This document shows positions 50,475 through 62,445 of a stretch of DNA of 64,000 bases, piece by piece. The first letter of the stretch is position 1. Every line of letters begins with the position of its first letter. Under the pieces are notes generated by a model. The model saw only the letters and a program-made list of their open reading frames with translations. It ran no database searches and was not told the origin of the DNA. Origin of the DNA: Pantoea rwandensis (GTDB lineage: Bacteria > Pseudomonadota > Gammaproteobacteria > Enterobacterales > Enterobacteriaceae); contig NZ_CP009454.1 of NCBI RefSeq assembly GCF_000759475.1, positions 3,844,001-3,908,000 of the forward strand, in the 5' to 3' direction. A program made the translations under genes and the position numbers.

Positions 50475-51824
50475 TTACAGACGTGAGAAATCATTGAAAA
50501 GTGCAAGCCCCATTAATAACACCAGCAGAATTGAGCCAATGCGATAACTGAAGTCCTGAACTCGCTCGGACACCGGTCCACCTTTGATCTTTTCGATCGC
50601 CAGAAAGAGCAGATGTCCACCATCTAATACCGGCAGAGGGAACAGGTTGATGATCCCCAGATTGACGCTGATCAGCGCCAGGAACATCAGATAGTAAATC
50701 ACCCCGTATTCCGCTGATAACCCTGCACCTTGCGCAATCGAAATTGGCCCGCTCAGATTATTCAGCTTCACATCCCCGGTAATCAACTTGCCCAGCATTG
50801 AGACCGTTAACTTCATCAGTTGCCAGGTTTTGACACTGGCTTCACCGATAGCGGCAAAGGGCCCATACTGCCTAACCGTTTTATACTCGTCCGGCAGCGG
50901 AATGACGCGTGGAATCACTCCCGCAAAGCCTTCCGCTTCATTGCCCGGTTTCGCTTCTGGCGTTAACGTCAACGCCACGAGTTCGCCGTTACGTTCCACA
51001 TCCAGCGCCATGTTTTTGCGCGGATTATCGCGTACCTGCGCCGCAAAAGCCTGCCATTGTGTTAACGGCTGACCATCGACTTTAACGATCCTGTCGCCTG
51101 CTTGCAAACCGGCAGCGCTGGCCGGCGAATTTGCCTGCACTTCAGCTAAGGTCGTTTCGATTTGTGGCCCACGAGGACGAATCCCTAATGCCACAACCGG
51201 GTCCTGTTTATCCGGTTCGAACTGCCATTCGCGCAAATCGACCTGCTTCTGCTGCGTGGCATCTTCACCGAATTGCGAGACGGTAAGCGTGGTACTGCTG
51301 TCGCCGATTTTTCCGATCAGCGCCATGCGCACTGCATCCCAATCAGGCGTTTCGATACCATCTACCGCTTTAAGTTCCATGCCGGAGGTAATTTGCGCTT
51401 CAGCCGCGACGGAACCGTTCAGAATTTCGCCAACAACCGGACGCACACCGGGTACGCCGTGGATAAAGACGACCCAATAAGCGAAGACGGCAAAGATGAA
51501 GTTAGCAATGGGACCGGCCGCAATGATCGAAGCACGCTGCAGCACAGTTTTATTGTTGAAGGCCTGATGGCGAAGTTCAGCGGGAACGCTCTCTACGCGC
51601 TCGTCGAGCATTTTGACGTAGCCGCCAAGCGGGATCAGGGCAATGACGTATTCAGTGCCCTGACGGTCGCTACGACGCCACAACGCTTTGCCAAAGCCAA
51701 TCGAGAAACGTTCGACTTTGACACCGCAGCGGCGGGCGACCCAAAAGTGGCCGAATTCGTGCACGGTGATGAGTACGCCAAGTGCCACGATAAAGGCGAC
51801 AAAACTCCAGAGTATGCTCAACAT
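50475..51824 (-). CDS. rseP: Site-2 protease of the sigma-E pathway
   Basis: This 449-residue inner-membrane metalloprotease has the zinc motif HEFGHF at residues 22-27, two periplasmic PDZ domains ([18 protein letters not shown] and [20 protein letters not shown]) and the second catalytic motif [14 protein letters not shown] near the C-terminus. It makes the intramembrane cut of anti-sigma RseA after DegS. It lies between cdsA and bamA, itself a sigma-E target. Confidence 0.97.
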   Translation of the reverse strand: MLSILWSFVAFIVALGVLITVHEFGHFWVARRCGVKVERFSIGFGKALWRRSDRQGTEYVIALIPLGGYVKMLDERVESVPAELRHQAFNNKTVLQRASIIAAGPIANFIFAVFAYWVVFIHGVPGVRPVVGEILNGSVAAEAQITSGMELKAVDGIETPDWDAVRMALIGKIGDSSTTLTVSQFGEDATQQKQVDLREWQFEPDKQDPVVALGIRPRGPQIETTLAEVQANSPASAAGLQAGDRIVKVDGQPLTQWQAFAAQVRDNPRKNMALDVERNGELVALTLTPEAKPGNEAEGFAGVIPRVIPLPDEYKTVRQYGPFAAIGEASVKTWQLMKLTVSMLGKLITGDVKLNNLSGPISIAQGAGLSAEYGVIYYLMFLALISVNLGIINLFPLPVLDGGHLLFLAIEKIKGGPVSERVQDFSYRIGSILLVLLMGLALFNDFSRL

Positions 51825-51836
51825 TGTCGCTAATCC

Positions 51837-52694
51837 TCAGAGGGTGCGGAACACCAGCAGCAGCAGGCAGGCAAAAACCGGCACCGCAGCGGTCAGGCTG
51901 TCGATACGATCGAGGATACCACCGTGACCCGGAATCAAGTTACCGCTGTCTTTGATGCCCGCTTCACGTTTGAACATGCTCTCGGTCAAATCACCCAGTA
52001 CCGAAGCCAGCGTAGCAATAACGGCACAGATAATCAGCGTACCCGGCGCCACGGAAAGCGGAGCCAGCAGCGCAAACAGCCAGGCGATAATCGCGGATGA
52101 CAGCAGGCCGCCAAAGAAGCCTTCCCAGGTTTTACCCGGTGACACTTTTGGCGCCAGCTTATGTTTACCAAACAAACGGCCAAACATGTAAGCGCCAGAA
52201 TCTGCGCCCCAGACCAGCAGCATCACAAACAGCAGCCACCATGCTCCCGCAAAGTGATCGGTATCGTAATGATACTGGCGCAGCGCCATCATTCCCCAGA
52301 AGAAGGGAATCACGGTCAGGATGCCGAATAGCACGCGGAGTGGGCGCGAAGTGCGCCACAACGCCGCAGAGGCAGGATAAAACAGCACGAGAAACAGGGC
52401 GACAATCCACCATCCCAGCGCGGCCCAAAGTGAGCCTTCCATCTGGAACTGGTGCAAATTGCGTTGATAGGGTTGCAGAGTGAACAGCATCACTGAGAGC
52501 AATAGGCCGCATAGCACGGCGAGCCAGATACGCTGCTGACGTGTCTTCATACCCGCCAGCTGCCCCCATTCCCAGGCGGCAAGCATACAGATGATGATGG
52601 TGGTAATCGCAAATCCGGACAGCGGCAACCAAAACAGAGCAGCGATCACCAGCGGAATCAAAATAAGCGCGGTGATCAGACGAGACTTCAGCAA
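51837..52694 (-). CDS. cdsA: Phosphatidate cytidylyltransferase
   Basis: This 285-residue integral membrane enzyme makes CDP-diacylglycerol from phosphatidic acid and CTP. It has about eight hydrophobic segments and the family signature toward the C-terminus (KVSPGKTWEGFFGG ... SVLGDLTESMFKREAGIKDSGNLIPGHGGILDRIDS). It begins 18 bases after uppS ends. Confidence 0.96.
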   Translation of the reverse strand: MLKSRLITALILIPLVIAALFWLPLSGFAITTIIICMLAAWEWGQLAGMKTRQQRIWLAVLCGLLLSVMLFTLQPYQRNLHQFQMEGSLWAALGWWIVALFLVLFYPASAALWRTSRPLRVLFGILTVIPFFWGMMALRQYHYDTDHFAGAWWLLFVMLLVWGADSGAYMFGRLFGKHKLAPKVSPGKTWEGFFGGLLSSAIIAWLFALLAPLSVAPGTLIICAVIATLASVLGDLTESMFKREAGIKDSGNLIPGHGGILDRIDSLTAAVPVFACLLLLVFRTL

Positions 52695-52712
52695 AGGTTA
52701 CCCCCAGATTGC

Positions 52713-53465
52713 TCAGGCGCCGCCTGGTGCCGCGCCGCCAAAGCGTCGCTCCCGCGAAGAGAATGCATTCAGTGCACCTTCAAAAACGTGTTCATCAAAA
52801 TCAGGCCAAAGAACATCGGTAAACCAAAACTCAGCATAGGCGATCTGCCACAGCAGGAAGTTGCTAATCCGATGCTCTCCCCCGGTCCTTATCACTAAAT
52901 CCACCGGCGCCAGCTCCTGCATACACAGATAGGGAGCCAGACTTTCTTCGGTTATCTGGTCAGGACGTAATAAACCTTCCTGAACCTGTTCAGCCAGTTT
53001 TCTGGCACCCTGGATAATATCCCAACGGCCGCCATAGTTGGCAGCAATGTTGAGGGTGAGTCCATTATTTTGCTGAGTCAGTTCCTCGGCGCGACGAATG
53101 CGTTCCTGAATACGATTATTGAAACGACTGATATCGCCAATCACGCGCAGACGCACGTTGTGTTTGTGCAGGCTTTTGACTTCGCTGTCGAGCGCCCAGA
53201 CAAACAATTCCATTAAGGCCGTCACTTCCTGTACCGGTCGGCTCCAGTTTTCACTGCTGAACGCATAGAGCGTGAGCGCTTCCAGTTTATGGCTGACCGC
53301 AAAGCTGACGGCCCGGCGTACTGATTTTACCCCGGCTTTGTGGCCTGAAATACGCAGTTTGCCCTGATTTTTTGCCCAGCGACCATTACCATCCATAATG
53401 ATGGCCACGTGACGTGGCGTGCAGTACGACTCGTCATCGATTGTGTTGTGATTGTTGGACGACAT
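52713..53465 (-). CDS. uppS: Undecaprenyl diphosphate synthase
   Basis: This 250-residue cis-prenyltransferase (also called ispU) makes the C55 lipid carrier for peptidoglycan and O-antigen. Motif HVAIIMDGNGRWAKNQG has the catalytic Asp25, SFENWSRP-type residues appear as FSSENWSRP, and the C-terminal VIRTGGEHRISNFLLWQIAYAEFWFTD is the conserved diphosphate-binding region. It is followed by cdsA; upstream a 166-base gap separates it from dxr and probably holds a promoter. Confidence 0.96.
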   Translation of the reverse strand: MSSNNHNTIDDESYCTPRHVAIIMDGNGRWAKNQGKLRISGHKAGVKSVRRAVSFAVSHKLEALTLYAFSSENWSRPVQEVTALMELFVWALDSEVKSLHKHNVRLRVIGDISRFNNRIQERIRRAEELTQQNNGLTLNIAANYGGRWDIIQGARKLAEQVQEGLLRPDQITEESLAPYLCMQELAPVDLVIRTGGEHRISNFLLWQIAYAEFWFTDVLWPDFDEHVFEGALNAFSSRERRFGGAAPGGA

Positions 53466-53631
53466 AACGCGTAATAATTCCTTTCATCAGAAATGCTGTG
53501 GTTTCTGAATACATTGCGCCTGCGGCAAACCCCGGCATCGCTACCAGATGACATCGAAACAATGTCGGGCCGAAAAACGCGAGCGAGCGACTATACCATT
53601 TTCACCCTGAGCGAACAAATAGCGGGAAGTA

Positions 53632-54834
53632 TCAACCTGCTAAACGAAAGCGTGGTAGCAATTCTGTGGCACAGATACGCGCTAACCGATCGATCTCCAT
53701 CACATCCTCAATGCTGCCCGGTTCCTGGCACATCAGGGACGCCAGCACTTCGCTGTTGATGGCGGCGATGTCGGTAAAGCGAATCTGATGCTGCAGAAAT
53801 GCCGCGACGGCCACTTCGTTTGCCGCATTCAGCGTGGTGGTGGCGGCCTGCCCTGTTGAGCAAGCATCGATTGCCAACTTCAGGCAGGGATAGCGCTCAT
53901 AGTCCGGCTCTGCAAACGTCAGTGACTTCATTCGCGTGAAATCGAGTGGCGTTACGCCGGCCGAAATACGTGCTGGCCATGCCATGCTGTGCGCGATGGG
54001 GGTTCGCATATCAGGCGACCCCAGCTGCGCCAGCACACTGCCATCGCAGTAACGCACCATGGAGTGAATCACCGACTGCGGATGCAGGATGACTTCCATC
54101 TGTGCGTCAGTGGCATTAAATAGCCAGCGGGCTTCAATGTATTCAAGACCTTTATTCATCATGGTGGCCGAATCAACGGAGATTTTACGTCCCATTGACC
54201 AGTTCGGATGTGCACACGCTTGATCTGGCGACATAGCGGCCAAATCCGCTAATGGCGTGTCACGAAAAGGGCCACCCGATCCCGTAAGGAGAATAGAATC
54301 AATGCCATTCCCTCGCAGATCAGCGTACCCCAACTGATGCTGTATGGAAGCGGGTAAACTCTGAAAAATGGCGTTGTGCTCGCTGTCGACTGGCAACAGC
54401 TGCGCCTTGTGATGACGCACGGCCTCCATAAACAGGCGGCCGCACGTGACAAGTGACTCTTTATTCGCGAGTAAAACGGTTTTGCCAGCACGAATCGCGG
54501 CAAGCGTGGGTTGCAGCCCGGAGGCGCCAACAATAGCCGCCATCACCTGATCCACTTCATCGAGTGCAGCCAGCTCGCAAGCCGCCTGAACGCCGGAGAG
54601 CACTTCGGTAGGAAGATTCAATGCTCTCAGTCGCTCACGCAGCGCTTGTGCGGAGGCTTCATCAGACATCGCCGCATAGCGTGGGGTAAATTGCTGACAC
54701 TGTTCAGCCATCAGCGCTACGTTTTGACCCGCCACCAGCGCGGTGACCTGGTACAGATCTGGATTGGCTGCGATGACTGCCAGCGTGCTGGTACCAATCG
54801 AGCCGGTGGAACCCAGCAGAGTTAATCGCTTCAT
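53632..54834 (-). CDS. dxr: 1-deoxy-D-xylulose 5-phosphate reductoisomerase
   Basis: This 400-residue NADPH enzyme converts DXP to MEP, the committed step of the non-mevalonate isoprenoid pathway that supplies uppS. It has the Rossmann start [18 protein letters not shown], the metal- and substrate-binding region [16 protein letters not shown] and [25 protein letters not shown]. An ATG three bases upstream (54837) is an alternative. Longer frames upstream reach toward the ERIC element and are not coding. Confidence 0.96.
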   Translation of the reverse strand: MKRLTLLGSTGSIGTSTLAVIAANPDLYQVTALVAGQNVALMAEQCQQFTPRYAAMSDEASAQALRERLRALNLPTEVLSGVQAACELAALDEVDQVMAAIVGASGLQPTLAAIRAGKTVLLANKESLVTCGRLFMEAVRHHKAQLLPVDSEHNAIFQSLPASIQHQLGYADLRGNGIDSILLTGSGGPFRDTPLADLAAMSPDQACAHPNWSMGRKISVDSATMMNKGLEYIEARWLFNATDAQMEVILHPQSVIHSMVRYCDGSVLAQLGSPDMRTPIAHSMAWPARISAGVTPLDFTRMKSLTFAEPDYERYPCLKLAIDACSTGQAATTTLNAANEVAVAAFLQHQIRFTDIAAINSEVLASLMCQEPGSIEDVMEIDRLARICATELLPRFRLAG

Positions 54835-54930
54835 CATGCTATCCCTGTGACGTCGTGGATCGTGCCTGCAACAGCGCCAGGCACAATGTAAAACGCCGCC
54901 AGAGTCGCACAACGTCTCTGAACGGCGTTT

Positions 54931-55056
54931 TATACCCGTCATACTTCAAGCTGCAGGTGCGTTGGCTAAGCTCATTCACCTAGTCACTTACCGGAGTAAG
55001 CTCCTGAGGATTCATTCCCTTGCCGCCTTCCTGCACCCTGAATTATTTTGGGTATA
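54931..55056. repeat. ERIC element between dxr and frr
   Basis: This 126-base imperfect palindrome starts TATACCCGTC and ends TTTTGGGTATA. Its centre reads CTAGTCACTTACCGGAGTAAGCTCCTGAGGATTCA, spanning the two segments used as ERIC landmarks (AGTCACTTAC and GTAAGCTCCTG). Length, ends and core all fit the enterobacterial repetitive intergenic consensus. It is transcribed in the frr-dxr intergenic region and would form a long RNA hairpin. Confidence 0.88.
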
Positions 55057-55071
55057 GGTAATCTGATGGAA

Positions 55072-55629
55072 TTAGAAATCCATCAGTTCCTTTTCTTTTT
55101 CGGCCAATGCGACATCAACATTTTTGATGTAGCCATCGGTCATTTTCTGGATCTCATCCTGCGAGCGACGTTCGTCGTCTTCGCTGATCTCTTTGTCTTT
55201 CAGCAGTGCTTTGATCTTGTCGTTAGCATCACGGCGCACGTTACGAACAGAAACACGCCCCTGCTCCGCTTCACCACGCACGACCTTGATCAGATCTTTA
55301 CGGCGCTCTTCGGTCAGCGCTGGCAGTGGCACACGAATATCGGTACCTGCTGAGCTTGGGTTCAGACCCAGGTCAGATGCCATAATCGCTTTTTCAACGG
55401 CCGGGCTCAGTGAGCGGTCAAACACGTTGATTTTCAGCGTACGAGAATCTTCTACCGTGACGCTAGCCAGCTGACGCAATGGCGTAGGTGTACCGTAGTA
55501 AGGCACCATAATGCCGTCGAGCAGTGAAGGCGAAGCACGACCGGTGCGCACTTTGCTGATTTGGTTTTTGAATGCATCCACGCATTTTTCCATGCGCGTG
55601 TCGGCATCTTTTTTAATGTCGTTAATCAC
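55072..55629 (-). CDS. frr: Ribosome recycling factor
   Basis: This 185-residue protein has the E. coli length and splits post-termination ribosomes with EF-G. The start is a GTG at 55629 with AAGGG seven bases upstream; the ATG-initiated frame to 55704 would add residues absent from the family. The three-helix bundle sequences [30 protein letters not shown] and [28 protein letters not shown] are typical. Confidence 0.96.
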   Translation of the reverse strand: MINDIKKDADTRMEKCVDAFKNQISKVRTGRASPSLLDGIMVPYYGTPTPLRQLASVTVEDSRTLKINVFDRSLSPAVEKAIMASDLGLNPSSAGTDIRVPLPALTEERRKDLIKVVRGEAEQGRVSVRNVRRDANDKIKALLKDKEISEDDERRSQDEIQKMTDGYIKNVDVALAEKEKELMDF

Positions 55630-55771
55630 GTTAAAACCCTTGGATTCGGTTTGACCTGGCCATTTCCGGGCAACCCGGAAGTGGTATCGATAAACATCGA
55701 TCATCCTGAAAGCTGCGCGATGCCACGCATCGCGCCAACAGAATATACCTTATTTTATCTTGCGTCGGGTA

Positions 55772-56497
55772 TTAATGCGTAATCAGAGTGCCTTCTTTTT
55801 CACCCATCACTACGCGACGCAGTGCGCCAGGTTTGTTCATGTTGAAGACGCGGATCGGCAATTGATGATCGCGAGCTAATGTAAAGGCCGCCAGATCCAT
55901 CACTTTCAGCTCTTTATCCAGGACTTCGCCATAGGTCAGCTGCTCATACAGCGTCGCGTCCGGGTTTTTCACCGGATCATCTGAATAAACACCGTCAACT
56001 TTGGTGGCTTTCAATACCACATCGGCTTCGATTTCGATGCCACGCAGACAAGCGGCGGAATCAGTGGTAAAGAACGGGTTGCCAGTACCGGCGGCGAAAA
56101 TCACCACGCGGTTATTGCGCAGCAGGCTGATTGCTTCTGCCCAGCTGTAGTTATCACACACGCCATTCAGCGGAATCGCGGACATCAGACGCGCGTTAAC
56201 ATACGCACGGTGCAATGCGTCTCGCATTGCCAGACCGTTCATCACGGTTGCCAGCATACCCATATGATCGCCGACCACACGGTTCATGCCTGCCTGTGCC
56301 AGGCCAGCGCCACGGAACAGGTTACCGCCACCAATAACCACACCCACCTGGATGCCCAGCTCAACCAGCTCTTTCACCTCTTGCGCCATACGGTCAAGCA
56401 CGCTCGCGTCAATACCAAAACCTTCGGCACCTTGCAGTGCTTCGCCACTCAGTTTTAGCAGGATACGTTGATATACAGGTTTTGCGTTGGTCGCCAT
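55772..56497 (-). CDS. pyrH: UMP kinase
   Basis: This 241-residue hexameric kinase of the amino-acid kinase fold phosphorylates UMP, activated by GTP and inhibited by [31 protein letters not shown] and [35 protein letters not shown] are the conserved nucleotide-binding segments. The ATG at 56497 matches E. coli; an in-frame ATG two codons upstream is also available. The gene lies between tsf and frr. Confidence 0.97.
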   Translation of the reverse strand: MATNAKPVYQRILLKLSGEALQGAEGFGIDASVLDRMAQEVKELVELGIQVGVVIGGGNLFRGAGLAQAGMNRVVGDHMGMLATVMNGLAMRDALHRAYVNARLMSAIPLNGVCDNYSWAEAISLLRNNRVVIFAAGTGNPFFTTDSAACLRGIEIEADVVLKATKVDGVYSDDPVKNPDATLYEQLTYGEVLDKELKVMDLAAFTLARDHQLPIRVFNMNKPGALRRVVMGEKEGTLITH

Positions 56498-56614
56498 GGT
56501 CAATTCTTCCTGGAAGATATGATGAATGAGAAGTTAAATCTGATCGATCATCCGCTTAGCGAACGAAAAAAGCTATTGGGATGAGACTGAAAAGTGGTCC
56601 ACGCAAAACGCAGA

Positions 56615-56642
56615 CAAAAAAGAACCGCCTTCCGGCGGTTCT
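56615..56642 (-). terminator. Terminator of the rpsB-tsf operon
   Basis: On the minus strand GAACCGCC, GGAA, GGCGGTTC is followed by TTTTTT. It is ten bases after the tsf stop and insulates pyrH. Confidence 0.92.
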
Positions 56643-56651
56643 TTCGGAGCA

Positions 56652-57503
56652 TTAAGACTGTTTGGACATTGCAGCAACTTCTGCTGCGAAGTCAGCTTCA
56701 ACTTTCTCGATGCCTTCGCCCACTTCGAAGCGGATGAAGTTAATCACGTCTGCGCCTTTCTCTTTCAGAGCCTGGCCAACAGTTTTGCTTGGATCGATAA
56801 CGAAAGCCTGACCGGTCAGAGAAACTTCGCCGGTGAATTTCTTCATGCGGCCTTCAACCATTTTCTCTGCGATTTCTTTAGGCTTGCCAGACTGCATGGC
56901 GATGTCCAGCTGAACCTGGTACTCTTTCTCGACCACATCAGCAGACACGTCTTCTGGCTTAACAAATTCTGGCTTGCTTGCAGCTACGTGCATAGCAACT
57001 TGCTTGCTCAGCTCTTCATCAGCACCGGTGGTTGAAACCAGAACGCCGATACGTGCGCCGTGCTGGTAGCTGTTCAGCTGTGCACCTTCCAGGATAGCAA
57101 CACGACGGATGTTGATGTTCTCACCGATTTTAGCAACCAGCGCTACGCGTTCTTCTTCGAACTGCGCTTTCAGAGCTTCAACATCAGTCACTTTACCTGC
57201 AGTGGCTGCATCCAGCACTTTGTCAGCGAAAGCCTGGAAACCAGCATCTTTAGCTACGAAGTCGGTCTGGCAGTTAACTTCCAGAATCACTGCGTAACCG
57301 TCAGCAATTTTGGTTTTGATCACGCCGTCAGCAGCAACGTTGCCTGCTTTCTTAGCGGCTTTGATCGCGCCAGATTTACGCATGTTCTCAATCGCCAGCT
57401 CGATGTCGCCGTTCGCTTCGGTCAGCGCTTTTTTGCAATCCATCATGCCTGCGCCAGTACGCTCACGCAGTTCTTTTACCAATGCAGCGGTAATTTCAGC
57501 CAT
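56652..57503 (-). CDS. tsf: Elongation factor Ts
   Basis: This 283-residue nucleotide exchange factor for EF-Tu has the N-terminal UBA-like module [27 protein letters not shown] and the core signature [18 protein letters not shown]. It forms an operon with rpsB, from which it is separated by 181 bases including an internal hairpin. Confidence 0.98.
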   Translation of the reverse strand: MAEITAALVKELRERTGAGMMDCKKALTEANGDIELAIENMRKSGAIKAAKKAGNVAADGVIKTKIADGYAVILEVNCQTDFVAKDAGFQAFADKVLDAATAGKVTDVEALKAQFEEERVALVAKIGENINIRRVAILEGAQLNSYQHGARIGVLVSTTGADEELSKQVAMHVAASKPEFVKPEDVSADVVEKEYQVQLDIAMQSGKPKEIAEKMVEGRMKKFTGEVSLTGQAFVIDPSKTVGQALKEKGADVINFIRFEVGEGIEKVEADFAAEVAAMSKQS

Positions 57504-57611
57504 TCCAGAATCCTCGATTCGTCTCTGTGTGCGTTAACACTGTCAGAAACTTGTTGCGGAAAATTTACTCTGCCCCGCTTACCCGAAAGAAGCGTGACAA
57601 ACTTAGATAAA

Positions 57612-57637
57612 TAAAAGGGGCCTGTGCGGCCCCCTTA
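57612..57637 (-). terminator. Internal attenuator between rpsB and tsf
   Basis: On the minus strand GGGGCC and GGCCCC (57618-57634) form a stem followed by TTTTATT. Its position between two co-transcribed genes suggests partial termination that lowers tsf relative to rpsB. Confidence 0.7.
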
Positions 57638-57684
57638 ACAGATAACATCTGATGTCTAAGGGCTCTTAGAAAGAGCGAACCTTA

Positions 57685-58560
<876 letters not shown>

Positions 58561-58576
58561 AGAATCGTCGGCGCGC

Positions 58577-58606
58577 TTTATACCATAATGCGCAGGAATA
58601 CGCCAA
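58577..58606 (-). promoter_or_regulatory. Promoter of rpsB-tsf
   Basis: On the minus strand TTGGCG (58606-58601) and TATAAA (58582-58577) lie 18 bases apart and are followed by GCGCGCC, a GC-rich discriminator as at stringently controlled ribosomal promoters. Confidence 0.7.
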
Positions 58607-58724
58607 CAGTTGTTAGCAGCTTGAGCGAGGAGTCATCCCGATTTGGCAGCCTAATGACTGACTGCTAACATGACTGCCACAGAACTCATTATTGTCGAAA
58701 ATGTCGGCAATTGCGGATTATTTA

Positions 58725-59519
58725 ATGGCCATTTCAATCAAAACCCCTGAAGAAATCGAAAAAATGCGCGTGGCGGGCCGTCTGGCTGCTGAAGTGCTGG
58801 AAATGATCGCCCCGCACGTGGTGCCGGGTGTGACCACAGGTGAACTCGATCGTCTCTGCCACGATCACATCACGAATAAGCAGCAGGCTATCTCAGCCTG
58901 CCTTGGCTATCACGGCTTCCCGAAATCAGTGTGTATTTCGGTTAACGAAGTGGTGTGCCACGGCATCCCGAGCGATGATCGCGTATTAAAAGATGGCGAT
59001 GTGGTCAACGTCGACGTCACGGTGATCAAAGACGAGTATCACGGCGATACCTCGAAGATGTTCATCGTCGGCAAACCGACTATTCAAGGCGAGCGCTTGT
59101 GCCGTGTCACTCAGGAAAGCCTCTACATTGCGCTGCGTCTGGTTAAACCGGGTATCCGCCTGCGTGAGTTGGGCCGTGCGATTCAGCAATATGTTGAAGC
59201 ACAGGATTTCTCTGTGGTACGTGAATACTGCGGTCACGGCATCGGCAAAGGTTTCCACGAAGAGCCACAGGTGTTGCACTATGATGCCGATGACGGCGGC
59301 GTGGTGTTGCAGGCGGGGATGACTTTCACCGTTGAGCCGATGGTCAATGCCGGTGATTATCGTATCCGCACCATGAAGGATGGCTGGACCGTAAAAACCA
59401 AAGATCGCAGCTTGTCCGCGCAGTATGAGCATACTATTGTGGTGACAGAAAACGGCTGTGAGATTCTTACGCTGCGTGAAGATGACACCATTACTGCGGT
59501 GCTTGAAAACAACGCGTAA
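58725..59519 (+). CDS. map: Methionine aminopeptidase, type I
   Basis: This 264-residue enzyme removes the initiator methionine from new proteins. Metal ligands Asp97 (VNVDVTV) and Asp108 (YHGDTSKM) are at the E. coli positions, with His in GHGIGKGFHEEP and Glu in FTVEPMVNAG and EHTIVV completing the set. ATG 58725 is used; a TTG frame from 58692 is not. A strong terminator follows 20 bases after the stop. Confidence 0.97.
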   Translation: MAISIKTPEEIEKMRVAGRLAAEVLEMIAPHVVPGVTTGELDRLCHDHITNKQQAISACLGYHGFPKSVCISVNEVVCHGIPSDDRVLKDGDVVNVDVTVIKDEYHGDTSKMFIVGKPTIQGERLCRVTQESLYIALRLVKPGIRLRELGRAIQQYVEAQDFSVVREYCGHGIGKGFHEEPQVLHYDADDGGVVLQAGMTFTVEPMVNAGDYRIRTMKDGWTVKTKDRSLSAQYEHTIVVTENGCEILTLREDDTITAVLENNA

Positions 59520-59539
59520 CGTTCTTCAGGACAGTACCA

Positions 59540-59566
59540 GGCCGGCATAATGCCGGCCTTTTTTTT
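59540..59566 (+). terminator. Intrinsic terminator between map and glnD
   Basis: GGCCGGCA, TAA, TGCCGGCC and eight T residues. It ends 22 bases before the glnD start, so glnD needs a promoter inside or just after this element or partial read-through. Confidence 0.93.
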
Positions 59567-59588
59567 ATGGCGCTTACGAGGCATGTCG

Positions 59589-62243
59589 ATGAGTGGTAGC
59601 GTGACCGAAGCAGTACACAAAGGCCTGACTGATTCCCCCGCCAGCTGGCCCGATGAAGCCCTGACGCGTGACAAATTAAAACTCTATCTGGAGCAATTCC
59701 AGCAGCATCTCGGTATGGCCTTTGATGCCGGTACTGACGTTGAATCACTGATTGATGCCCGCACGCTATTTATCGATCGTCTGTTGCGCCGACTGTGGCG
59801 CTTCTACGGCTTCGATAAAATGAAAGAGATTGCGTTGGTTGCGGTGGGCGGTTATGGCCGTGGTGAACTGCATCCGCTCTCCGATATCGATGTCTTGATA
59901 CTCAGCCGCCAGCCACTGGATGACGCGGCCGCGCAACGCACCAGCGAACTCCTGACGCTGATGTGGGATTTAAAACTCGAAGTTGGCCACAGTGTGCGCA
60001 CGTTGGAAGAGTGCTTGCTGGAGGGCTTGTCCGATCTTACTGTCGCCACCAACCTGATTGAATCCCGCATGCTGACAGGCGATGTCGCCCTGTTCCTTGA
60101 GTTGCAGAAGAACATTTTCAGCGATGGCTTCTGGCCGTCCTCTCGCTTTTTTGCGGCAAAGATTGAAGAGCAACAGGAACGTCATCAGCGCTACCACGGC
60201 ACCAGCTACAATCTCGAACCCGATATCAAAAGCAGTCCCGGCGGCCTGCGCGACATCCACACCTTACAGTGGGTGGCGCGCCGCCACTTCGGCGCCACCA
60301 CCATGGATGAGATGGTGGGGTTTGGCTTTATCACGGAGGCCGAGCGCAATGAAATTAATGAATGCCAGGAGTTCCTCTGGCGGATTCGCTTTGCGCTGCA
60401 CTTAACGTTACCACGCTACGACAACCGCTTATTGTTTGATCGCCAGCTCACTGTGGCACAGCGGCTCAACTATCTCGGCGAAGGCAATGAGCCGGTTGAG
60501 CGCATGATGAAAGATTTTTACCGGGTGACGCGCCGCATCGGTGAGCTCAATCAGATGCTGCTACAGCTGTTTGATGAAGCGATCCTCGCACTCTCCACCA
60601 CCGAGAAACCGCGCAGCATTGATGATGATTTCCAGCTGCGCGGCAATTTAATCGATCTGCGTGACCCCACGCTGTTCGAACGTGAACCGCAGGCCATTCT
60701 GCGCATGTTCTATGTGATGGTCCGTAATGAGAACATCACCGGCATTTACTCCACCACGCTACGTCACTTGCGCCATGCGCGTCGTCATCTGAAGCAGCCG
60801 CTGTGCCAGATTGCCGAAGCGCGTGACACCTTTATGGCGATTCTGCGCCATCCGGGCGCGGTAAAGCGAGCGCTGGTGCCGATGCATCGCCACAGTGTCC
60901 TTTGGGCGTATACGCCGCTGTGGGGCAATATTGTCGGCCAGATGCAGTTTGACCTGTTCCATGCTTACACGGTGGATGAGCACACCATTCGCGTCCTGCA
61001 AAAGCTGGAAAGCTTCGCCAACGAAGCCACGCGTCCGATGCACCCATTGTGTGTAGAACTCTGGCCGCGTTTGCCACAGATCGAACTGCTGCTGATGGCT
61101 GCCTTGCTGCACGATATCGCCAAAGGGCGCGGCGGTGACCACTCGATTCTGGGGGCGCAGGACGCGCTTGATTTTGCCGAATTGCATGGGCTCAACTCGC
61201 GGGAAACGCAGTTGGTGGCCTGGCTGGTGCGCCATCATCTGTTGATGTCGGTCACCGCCCAGCGTCGCGATATTCAGGACCCAACGGTGATTCAGCAGTT
61301 CGCTGAAGTCATGCAGAATGAAAACCGCCTGCGTTATCTGGTGTGTCTCACCGTGGCCGACATCTGCGCCACCAACGAAAGCCTGTGGAACAGCTGGAAG
61401 CAGAGCCTGCTGCGTGAACTGTTCTTCGCGACCGAAAAACAGCTGCGTCGCGGCATGGAAAACAGCCCGGACTTGCGCGAACGCGTACGTCATCATCGCT
61501 TACAGGCCCTCGCGCTGTTGCGGATGGAAAACCTCAACGAAGAGCGCCTGCACCATATCTGGAGCCGCTGCCGTGCTGACTATTTCCTGCGTCACACGCC
61601 GAATCAGCTGGCATGGCACGCGCGTCATCTGATCGACCACGATCTCACCAAACCCCTGGTGCTGGTCAGCCCGCAGGCCACACGCGGTGGGACTGAAATC
61701 TTTATCTGGAGCCCGGACCGCCCTCACCTGTTTGCCGCAGTAGCCGGTGAACTGGACCGCCGAAACCTGAGCGTGCACGATGCCCAGATCTTTACCAGCC
61801 GCGACGGCATGGCGATGGATACCTTCATTGTGCTGGAGCCGGATGGCAGTCCGCTGGCCGCCGATCGTCATCCGATGATTATGCAGGCACTGGAGCAAGC
61901 GATTACCCAAACCGAGTGGGTGCCGCCGCGCACTCGTCGCCAGTCTGCACGACTTAAGCACTTCAGTGTCGATACCGAAGTGAATTTCCTGCCGACGCAC
62001 ACTGACCGTCGCAGTTATCTGGAATTGGTGGCGCTGGATCAGCCAGGCTTACTGGCGCGTGTAGGGGAAGTGTTTGCCGACCTCGGCGTTTCTCTGCACG
62101 GCGCGCGCATCAGTACGATTGGCGAACGAGTTGAGGATCTTTTCATCCTGGCGGACAGCGAACGGCGCGCACTTGATGTAGAAATGCGCAATGTGCTGCA
62201 ACAACGGTTGACAGAGGCCCTCAATCCAAACGATAAACTGTGA
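59589..62243 (+). CDS. glnD: Bifunctional uridylyltransferase/uridylyl-removing enzyme
   Basis: This protein of about 884 residues is the glutamine sensor of nitrogen control. It has the nucleotidyltransferase motif [20 protein letters not shown], the PII-uridylyltransferase region [22 protein letters not shown], the HD domain [14 protein letters not shown] for uridylyl removal and two C-terminal ACT domains ([26 protein letters not shown] and [29 protein letters not shown]) that bind glutamine. It modifies PII (GlnB/GlnK) and thereby sets NtrB/NtrC activity. GAGG lies seven bases before ATG 59589; ATG 59583 is the alternative. Confidence 0.96.
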   Translation: MSGSVTEAVHKGLTDSPASWPDEALTRDKLKLYLEQFQQHLGMAFDAGTDVESLIDARTLFIDRLLRRLWRFYGFDKMKEIALVAVGGYGRGELHPLSDIDVLILSRQPLDDAAAQRTSELLTLMWDLKLEVGHSVRTLEECLLEGLSDLTVATNLIESRMLTGDVALFLELQKNIFSDGFWPSSRFFAAKIEEQQERHQRYHGTSYNLEPDIKSSPGGLRDIHTLQWVARRHFGATTMDEMVGFGFITEAERNEINECQEFLWRIRFALHLTLPRYDNRLLFDRQLTVAQRLNYLGEGNEPVERMMKDFYRVTRRIGELNQMLLQLFDEAILALSTTEKPRSIDDDFQLRGNLIDLRDPTLFEREPQAILRMFYVMVRNENITGIYSTTLRHLRHARRHLKQPLCQIAEARDTFMAILRHPGAVKRALVPMHRHSVLWAYTPLWGNIVGQMQFDLFHAYTVDEHTIRVLQKLESFANEATRPMHPLCVELWPRLPQIELLLMAALLHDIAKGRGGDHSILGAQDALDFAELHGLNSRETQLVAWLVRHHLLMSVTAQRRDIQDPTVIQQFAEVMQNENRLRYLVCLTVADICATNESLWNSWKQSLLRELFFATEKQLRRGMENSPDLRERVRHHRLQALALLRMENLNEERLHHIWSRCRADYFLRHTPNQLAWHARHLIDHDLTKPLVLVSPQATRGGTEIFIWSPDRPHLFAAVAGELDRRNLSVHDAQIFTSRDGMAMDTFIVLEPDGSPLAADRHPMIMQALEQAITQTEWVPPRTRRQSARLKHFSVDTEVNFLPTHTDRRSYLELVALDQPGLLARVGEVFADLGVSLHGARISTIGERVEDLFILADSERRALDVEMRNVLQQRLTEALNPNDKL

Positions 62244-62261
62244 CCTGGCTTCCATCCTTAA

Positions 62262-62367
62262 CGCTGCAGGTGCGTTGGCTTTATTGCCCGGCCCTTCCAT
62301 GGGCCTCACCCCTGCGGGGCCAGCGCGAGCGCTGTTCAAAACACACCTCGTGTTTTGTCCTGCAACG
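62262..62367. repeat. Palindromic intergenic repeat between glnD and dapD
   Basis: The ends CGCTGCAGG (62262-62270) and CCTGCAACG (62359-62367) are inverted with one mismatch. Inside are four hairpins: GGCCC-TTCCAT-GGGCC, CCCC-TGC-GGGG, CAGCGC-GA-GCGCTG and CAAAACAC-ACCTC-GTGTTTTG. The first 18 bases after the end, GCTGCAGGTGCGTTGGCT, are identical to the left arm of the ERIC element at 54,950. It looks like an ERIC-related or hybrid element. Confidence 0.7.
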
Positions 62368-62445
62368 TGAATGATGTTTGCCAGGCAATTTTACTATGTA
62401 CGCTTTTTTGCGTGCATTCCGTTATGACAGAATCAGGAAAAAAAT

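Noticed and set aside
55630..55704. N-terminal extension of frr with an ATG start
   Set aside because: The extra residues are not found in ribosome recycling factors; the GTG at 55629 with AAGGG upstream gives the standard 185 residues.
59550..59588. Upstream start for glnD at 59550
   Set aside because: It falls within the stem and T run of the map terminator and has no ribosome binding site.
60759..61496. Open frame of 245 codons on the minus strand
   Set aside because: It lies opposite the HD-domain region of glnD, shows no family motif and has no ribosome binding site; it is a shadow of the real gene.
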